5,884 nt of DNA. Source: Proteobacteria bacterium UBA1858 (GTDB lineage: Bacteria > Pseudomonadota > Gammaproteobacteria > UBA4575). The first letter of the stretch is position 1, and the number at the start of each line of letters is the position of its first letter. The notes beneath the pieces were generated by a model. It made no database searches. It was given only the letters and a program-made list of their open reading frames with translations, and had not been told where the DNA came from. Positions 4,676 to 5,884 of the stretch are shown here, piece by piece. A program made the translations under genes and the position numbers. The stretch lies in contig DDIE01000017.1 of the NCBI GenBank assembly GCA_002338385.1, forward strand, positions 3,624-9,507. Reading direction: 5' to 3'.

Positions 4676-5884
4676 CCCCTGAATTTATTCATCTGCGAGT
4701 GCACAGTGAGTATTCCATCATTGATGGCCTGGTGCGTATTCCCGAGCTGGTGAGCAAAGTTCACCAGCTGGATATGCCAGCGGTGGCTGTGACTGACTTC
4801 AGCAATTTATTCGCTCTGGTCAAATTTTATCGTAGCGCCATGACACAAGGAATTAAGCCGATTATCGGCGCAGATGTGCTGGTCTGTGACGATGACAGCA
4901 ACGAGCAATTCAGGATTGTGCTGTTATGTATAAATAATCTTGGCTATAAACATCTAACAGAATTACTCACGCGGGCCTATCTTGAAGGACAACAGGGTGG
5001 CCTGCCGGCAGTTAAGCGTGCCTGGGTGTTGCAACACAATGAGGGTCTGCTGGCACTCTCAGGCGGGCGTGAAGGCGATCTGGGTAAGCTGCTGATCAAA
5101 CAAGACCATGTCCGCGCTGAACAATGCCTCGCACTATGGCAACAACATTTTGCCGACCGCTATTACATCGAATTGCAACGCACCGGGCGTGACAATGAGG
5201 ATCGTTATAACGAAGCTGCCCTAGCACTGGCCAGCAGCCAACAACATGCGGTGGTGGCGACTAATGATGTACGCTTCTTAAGTGCGGATGAGTACGAGGC
5301 ACATGAAGTCAGGGTATGCATCAATCAAGGACGTGTGCTGTCTGATCCCCGCCGAGCCAGGCTATACAGTGAACAACAGTATCTGCGTTCGCCAGCAGAA
5401 ATGCTTGCGTTGTATCAGGATGTGCCAGAGGCACTGACCAATACTATTGAAATTGCCAAACGCTGCAATGTGCACCTAGAGTTCGGTAATAATGTATTGC
5501 CTGAATTCCCTACTGGAGAATTGTCCGCCGACCAGTATTTACGTCAGCATGCGGAGCAAAAACTCGCCCAGCGGTTGGATAAGATTCGCCAAATTGATCC
5601 TGAAGTCGATGTCACTCAATACTCTCAGCGCTTAGACATTGAGTTAGACGTGATCGAACGCATGGGCTATCCCGGCTATTTTTTAATCGTTGCAGATTTT
5701 ACAGAATGGTCGCGCAACAATGGCGTACCTGTGGGACCAGGACGTGGTTCGGGTGCGGGCTCTCTAGTGGCGTATGCGCTCGGTATTACCGATATCGACC
5801 CAATGCGCTACGAGCTGTTGTTTGAGAGATTTCTAAATCCTGAACGTGTCTCCATGCCGGATTTTGATATCGATTTTTGTATGG
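4672..5884 (+). CDS. dnaE: DNA polymerase III alpha subunit, N-terminal part (3' end outside window)
   Basis: Catalytic subunit of the replicative polymerase (family C). The 404 complete codons in the window are about a third of a protein that is ~1160 residues in E. coli. The N-terminal PHP domain runs from residue 1 to about 270; its first motif reads LRVHS (8-12), with Arg where metal-binding PHP domains have His, as in E. coli, so it is probably inactive as a nuclease and proofreading would need DnaQ. The palm domain begins after about 280 and shows PVGPGRGSGAGSLVAYAL followed by MPDFDIDFCM, where Asp399 and Asp401 are the first two catalytic aspartates. The third lies beyond the window. 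The alignment with E. coli DnaE is nearly gap-free. The ATG overlaps the rnhB TGA (ATGA), so the two genes are very likely one transcript. This is DnaE, not DnaE2 or PolC, from the PHP start and gene context. Confidence 0.97.
   Translation, partial: MTPEFIHLRVHSEYSIIDGLVRIPELVSKVHQLDMPAVAVTDFSNLFALVKFYRSAMTQGIKPIIGADVLVCDDDSNEQFRIVLLCINNLGYKHLTELLTRAYLEGQQGGLPAVKRAWVLQHNEGLLALSGGREGDLGKLLIKQDHVRAEQCLALWQQHFADRYYIELQRTGRDNEDRYNEAALALASSQQHAVVATNDVRFLSADEYEAHEVRVCINQGRVLSDPRRARLYSEQQYLRSPAEMLALYQDVPEALTNTIEIAKRCNVHLEFGNNVLPEFPTGELSADQYLRQHAEQKLAQRLDKIRQIDPEVDVTQYSQRLDIELDVIERMGYPGYFLIVADFTEWSRNNGVPVGPGRGSGAGSLVAYALGITDIDPMRYELLFERFLNPERVSMPDFDIDFCM

Noticed and set aside
4434..4682. Plus-strand 82-codon open frame in another frame of rnhB
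   Set aside because: Overlaps conserved RNase HII residues in a different frame and has no start signal.

Overview
The window is a stretch of the conserved envelope-biogenesis and replication cluster of a gammaproteobacterium. Every gene is on the + strand, in the order rseP (3' end only), bamA, skp, fabZ, rnhB, dnaE (5' end only). The assignment to Gammaproteobacteria rests on this gene order and on close, gap-poor similarity (from memory, not from a search) of BamA, FabZ, RNase HII and DnaE to their Escherichia coli counterparts. Genus cannot be told from the window. Base composition is moderate and codon use shows no visible shift, so nothing suggests recent transfer.

Layout: bases 1-622 encode the last ~206 residues of the site-2 protease RseP. 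After 13 bases comes bamA (636-2921), the beta-barrel assembly pore. Skp (2935-3441), the periplasmic chaperone that delivers unfolded barrels to BamA, follows with a strong Shine-Dalgarno and a TTG start. A 56-base gap holds a promoter-like, dyad-containing sequence before fabZ (3498-3959). A 140-base gap, C-rich and G-poor at its start and with interleaved inverted heptamers at its end, precedes rnhB (4100-4675). dnaE starts inside the rnhB stop codon (ATGA overlap) and runs off the end.

The most notable point is what is missing. In most gammaproteobacteria lpxD lies between skp and fabZ, and lpxA-lpxB lie between fabZ and rnhB. All three lipid A acyltransferase/disaccharide synthase genes are absent here, at two separate points, leaving fabZ as the only remnant of the lipid A/fatty-acid block. 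Each vacated slot carries short regulatory-looking sequence, which suggests that the former single operon is now split into rseP-bamA-skp, fabZ, and rnhB-dnaE transcription units. Whether the lpx genes moved elsewhere or were lost cannot be decided from this window.

Functionally, RseP (release of the sigma-E envelope stress response), BamA and Skp form an outer-membrane protein quality-control set. FabZ supplies acyl chains for phospholipids (and for lipid A, if it is made). RNase HII and the Pol III alpha subunit are the replication/repair end of the cluster. No mobile element, tRNA, rRNA, CRISPR array or clearly new protein family is visible.
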